The translations under genes were made by a program, and so were the position numbers. Of a stretch of DNA of 64,000 nt, positions 60,902 to 64,000 are shown piece by piece (position 1 is the first letter of the stretch; the number at the start of each line of letters is the position of its first letter). The notes under the pieces are model-generated. The model made no database searches. It had not been told where the DNA came from and was given only the letters and a program-made list of their open reading frames with translations. The stretch spans positions 1,779,821-1,843,820 of the forward strand of contig CM068325.1 of the NCBI GenBank assembly GCA_034766995.1, in the 5' to 3' direction. Source of the DNA: Acanthacorydalis orientalis. Lineage: Eukaryota; Arthropoda; Insecta; Megaloptera; Corydalidae.

Positions 60902-61597
60902 TCATGGTCTCGTCGACCAAAACGTCCTCCGGTCCAACCGATCTCGGCATGACGTCCCGGAAGAGGCGTCTGATCGCCTCTCTCCGGGACGCCGCAATGT
61001 TGCTGGTGGTGTTGCTGCCGCCGCCGCTCTCGCCGGCTGCTGTTCGGCGTGCGCTTCTTCCGGCTGCTGTTGGGCGTGCTCTTCTTCCGGCTGCTGCGGC
61101 GGCGGGGATGAGCCCATGTACCTGCAAAAACGGCACTTCGATAAATTTTCCTCGTCGGCATCGCAAACACCGTATCTCCGGTCGACATCCGCACGACTCG
61201 TACCTCCTCAGTAGATCACGCGCCTCCGCGACTGGCAAGTTGCGAAATCAGCATCCTCTCGCCAGTCGCGGAAGGATGCTGTTCCTAAATCTGGACATGG
61301 CGCTCATCCACGTACGCCGGAGACCCTGAAAAGTTACGAACGTCACGTTCCCGTCCGACCTTCGGCGAGCCGTGTAGACGGTGAAATAATAACTCACGGT
61401 CTCCCGGAGGAGGTCCTCCCAGGCCCTTCTTCCTCTTAGGACGAAAGGCCTGTTCCGCACGTAGTCTAGGATTTGGTCGTCATCCTCTTCAGTAAATAAT
61501 CTAAAACACACGATTGTTCCTCACTTTCGAACCGATCACATTTTACACATATTTGGCGACAGTAAAAGTAAAACGTTAACACTTACCTTCAAACCAT
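60902..61597 (-). pseudogene. Myb-like (Rap1-type?) gene, copy 2, most complete
   Basis: Proposed structure on the minus strand: exon 1 61597-61587 (ATGGTTTGAAG, where a sister copy has ATGGTTCGAAG, so TGA interrupts it), intron GTAAGT...TTTTAG to 61501, exon 2 61500-61398 (LFTEEDDDQILDYVRNRPFV then LRGRRAWEDLLRE), intron 61397-61326 (GTGAGT...CTTTTCAG), exon 3 61325-61205 (LRRTWMSAMSRFRNSILPRL and VAEARDLLRR, with a TGA near 61248), intron about 61203-61122 (GTACGA...GTTTTTGCAG), exon 4 to TGA at 60902 (MGSSPPPQQPEEEHAQQQPE). EEDD..I..YV....GRRAW...L...RTW...RFR resembles the Myb domain of Rap1/TERF2IP telomere proteins; this is my reading, not verified. Two stops make this copy a pseudogene. 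Confidence 0.6.
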
Positions 61598-61739
61598 CTT
61601 ACACTCATAATTGCAAACCTGAACAAAATAAAATTATAAAAATTAAAAAAATAATATATAAAAATAATAAAAAAAACTTTGAAATTCTTTATCAAACACT
61701 AACGATACCGACCATAACACTTTCGAACTGATATCGTCG

Positions 61740-61806
61740 CTGCCGGCCGGCCGCTAACGTTAACACTTACCTTAACGTTAACACTTACCTTAACGTTAAC
61801 ACTTAC
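61740..61806. repeat. Tandem 18-bp repeat GTTAACACTTACCTTAAC
   Basis: Three units of TTAACGTTAACACTTACC in a row at about 61751-61806. On the minus strand each contains GGTAAGTGTTAACG, the splice-donor region of exon 1 of the Myb family, so the donor has been multiplied. Confidence 0.75.
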
Positions 61807-62004
61807 CTTCGAACCATTGTACACTCGTAATTGCAAACCTGTACAAAATGAAATTATAAAAATTACAAAAAAACATTGAAAGCATTGATGGTCGGTATCG
61901 TTTGCATTTGATAAATAATTTCAATGTTTTTTTGTAATTTTTATAATTTTATTTTGCCCATGGTTTACAATTGTAAAATGGATCGCCACGGGTAAGTGTT
62001 AACA
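61790..62004. repeat. Inverted duplication with back-to-back first exons
   Basis: Left arm (about 61793-61885) and right arm (about 61912-62004) are inverted copies: both read outward TTTCAATGTTTTTTTGTAAT...ATGG...GGTAAGTGTTAAC. The left arm carries ATGGTTCGAAG|GTAAGT on the minus strand (61817-61807), the right arm ATGGATCGCCACGG|GTAAGT on the plus strand (61978-61991). The shared AT-rich centre could act as a two-way promoter. Directly after the plus-strand donor the 122-bp array resumes, so the plus-strand gene has no second exon here. Confidence 0.7.
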
Positions 62005-63360
62005 CAGACTCCTGGATCCCGTCGTCCGAATTATCCGCATCTAGGATTTCTGTTCCGTCCGTTCTTTTGTCCGGCACGCTCTCCCGGAGGAGGCGTCCGG
62101 TCGCGTCTGTGCAGAAGATTTCTCACAGACACCTTGGATCCCGTCGTCCGAATTTTCCGTATCTAGGATTTCTGTTCCGTCCGTTCTTTTGTCCGGCACG
62201 CTCTCCCGGAGGAGGCGTCCGGTCGCGTCTGTGCAGGAGATTTCTCACAGACACCTTGGATCCCGTCGTCCGAATTTTCCGCATCTAGGATTTCTGTTCC
62301 GTCCGTTCTTTTGTCCGGCACGCTCTCCCGGAGGAGGCGTCCGGTCGCGTCTGTGCAGAAGATTTCTCACAGACACCTTAGATCCCGTCGTCCGAATTTT
62401 CCGCATCTAGGATTTTTGTTCCGTCCGTGCTTTTTTCCGGCACGGCGTTCCGAAGGAGGCTTATGGTCGCGTCTGTGCAGAAGATTTCTCACAGACACCT
62501 TGGATCCCGTCGTCTGAATTTTCCGCATCTAGGATTTCTGTTTCGTCCGTTCTTTTGTCCGGCACGCTCTCCCGGAGGAGGCGTCCGGTCGCGTCAGTGC
62601 AGAAGATTTCTCACAGACACCTGGATTCCGTCGCCCGAATTTTCCGCATCTAGGATTTCTGTTCCGTCCGTGCTCGTGTCCGGCACGACTCGTACCTTCT
62701 CAGGATCACACGCGCTTCTGCATCTGACACACTGCGGAATGGATGCCCTCTCGCCAGACGCCAGAAGCATGTGATTTCTGAAGCGTGCCCTGGCGCCCAT
62801 CCACGTTCGCCGGACTTCTCACAGACACCTTGGATCCCGTCGTCCGAATTTTCCGCATCTAGGATTTCTGTTCCGTCCGTGCTCGTGTCCGGCACGCTTT
62901 CCCGGAGGAGGCGTCCGGTCGCGTCTGTGCAGAAGATTTCTCACAGACACCTTTGATCCCGTCGTCCGAATTCTCCATTACGGTCTCGTCGACTTCGATC
63001 CCTGGTGCAACGGGGACGTCAACCTGGTAGAGGTCCGTCTCCTCGTCGTCTGTTTCCGCTATCGCGAATCCTTTCTCGACAGTGACACTCGACCTTGGAT
63101 TCCGTCGTCTGAATTTTCCGCATCTAGGATTTCTGTTCCGTCCGTGCTTTTTTCCGGCACGGCGGTCCGAAGGAGGCTTATGGTCGCGTAGTGCAGAAGA
63201 TTTCTCACATACACCTTGGATCCCGTCATCTGAATTTTCCGCATCTAGGATTTCTGTTTCGTCCGTTCTTTTGTCCGGCACGCTCTCCCGGAGGAGGCGT
63301 CCGGTCGCGTCTGTGCAGAAGATTTCTCACAGACACCTTGGATTCCGTCGTCTGAATTTT
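62005..63360. repeat. 122-bp tandem array, middle block
   Basis: About ten further units, with GCAGAAGATTTCTCA near 62111, 62355, 62477 and onward; one reads GCAGGAGATTTC (62234). Units are interrupted at about 62690-62815 by an exon-3-like piece of the Myb family (CGTACCTTCTCAGGATCACA to CCACGTTCGCCGGA) and at about 62965-63095 by a segment coding on the minus strand for IAETDDEETDLYQVDVPVAP and DETVMENSDDGI. Confidence 0.88.
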
Positions 63361-63760
63361 CCGCATCTAGGATTTCTGTTCCGTCCGTGCTTGTCTCCGA
63401 CACGACTCGTACCTCCTCAGAATCACACGCGCCTCCGCGTCCGACAAGTTGCGGTATCGTCTTCCGCTCGCCAGACGCAGAAGGATGTGATACCTGAAGC
63501 GTGAGCTAGCGCCCATCCACGTTCGCCGGAGATCCTGAAAAGTTACGAACGTCACGTGCCCGTCCGACCTTCGGCGAGCCGTGTAGACGGTGAAATAATA
63601 ACTCACGGTCTCCCGGAGGAGGTCCTCCCAGGCCCTTCTTCCTTTTAGAATGAAGAGCCAGTTCTTCACGTACTGCACGATTAGGTCGTCCTCCTCACTA
63701 GTGTAACGTAATCTAAAACACACGATTACTCCTCTTCCTTTCTCCACCGAATTCTCCACA
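63361..63760 (-). CDS. Myb-like (Rap1-type?) gene, copy 3, open
   Basis: Exon 2 from the acceptor TGTTTTAG (63713) to 63607: LRYTSEEDDLIVQYVKNWLF and LKGRRAWEDLLRET. Intron 63606-63535 (GTGAGT...CTTTTCAG, 72 nt, no stop, multiple of three). Exon 3 63534-63413: DLRRTWMGASSRFRYHILLR and NLSDAEARVILRR, then the donor-like GAG|GTACGA. If unspliced, the frame runs from 63798 to a TAG at 63367, inside the next 122-bp unit. Exon 1 is not found upstream; instead a 122-bp unit joins within what should be intron 1. Role guess: DNA-binding protein of the Rap1/Myb type; low certainty. Confidence 0.55.
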
Positions 63761-64000
63761 TCTAGGATTTCTGTTCCGTCCGTGCTTGTCTTCGGCACGG
63801 AGTTCCGAAGGAGGCTTATGGTCGCGTCTGTGCAGAAGATTTCTCACAGACTCCTGGATCCCGTCGCCCGAATTCTCCGCATCTAGGATTTCTGTTCTAG
63901 GATTTCGTGCTCGTCTCCGGCACGGCGTCCCGGAAGAGGCGTCCGGTCGCGTCTGTGCAGAAGATTTCTCACATACACCTGGATCGCCGCCGCCGGGATC
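63761..64000. repeat. 122-bp tandem array, right block, continues past the window
   Basis: Two to three units, with GCAGAAGATTTCTCACAGAC at about 63831 and GCAGAAGATTTCTCACATAC at 63957. One unit has a partial duplication, TTCTGTTCTAGGATTTCGTG, at about 63890. The window ends inside the array. Confidence 0.88.

Noticed and set aside
60212..62774. Many plus-strand open frames beginning SGTLSRRRRPVASVQKISHR
   Set aside because: These are the reverse strand of the 122-bp units; they repeat with the satellite and have no domain. The minus strand fits better with the embedded Myb exons.
59590..64000. Regular repeats suggesting a CRISPR array
   Set aside because: The units are contiguous 122-bp tandem repeats without unique spacers, and the DNA is eukaryotic.

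Overview
This is a eukaryotic, AT-rich and repeat-dense window, almost certainly insect nuclear DNA. The evidence is several Tc1/mariner lineages, Jockey- and RTE-type LINEs, a copia and a BEL/Pao LTR element, R2-clade retrotransposons sitting in a U2 snRNA gene, GT-AG introns, and long (TA)n/(TG)n microsatellites. An ant or wasp would fit, but nothing in the sequence fixes the order. Only a few stretches look like host genes: an ankyrin-repeat gene (19.4-20.6 kb), the 3' part of a U2 snRNA gene (29.35-29.50 kb), and a repeated family with a Myb-like domain at the right end (56-64 kb).

Layout. 0-8.4 kb: a dead mariner (133-1449), then AT-rich DNA holding a 2.1-kb foldback repeat inserted into one copy of a duplicated segment. 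8.4-25 kb: a wrecked Jockey LINE, a Hsmar1-like mariner relic, two copies of one mariner (12.4-13.7 kb broken; 17.1-18.4 kb with an intact transposase), a Tc1 relic, the ankyrin gene cut at an RTE LINE tail, another mariner relic, and a 5'-truncated Jockey LINE with an open RT frame. 25.4-28.2 kb: a decayed stack of R2-clade fragments. 29.35-41.3 kb: the centrepiece. On the minus strand three R2-clade elements (5'-truncated B, full-length C, full-length A) stand head to tail, each followed by the same 21-bp piece of U2 snRNA; behind A comes the rest of the U2 gene. This matches the known U2-targeted family Utopia. A (1332 aa) and C (1275 aa) keep open frames and visible catalytic motifs. 41.3-46.3 kb: non-coding, with a duplicated block and 95-bp tandem repeats. 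46.3-54.8 kb: an internally deleted copia element abutting a BEL/Pao element with two LTRs. 54.8-64 kb: microsatellites, a GC-rich block, 2.1 kb of TTTATTTATTTC-like minisatellite, then a 122-bp tandem array in which Myb-like (possibly Rap1-type) gene copies with conserved short introns are embedded.

Most striking: (1) the stack of two U2-targeted subfamilies in one site; (2) the 3' UTRs of these elements carry, in antisense, a stretch matching the start of U2 snRNA just upstream of the insertion point; (3) the Myb/122-bp array, with an inverted duplication that sets first exons back to back; (4) BEL LTRs that share their ends but not their middles. Coordinates of relics and exon borders are read by eye and may be off by some bases.
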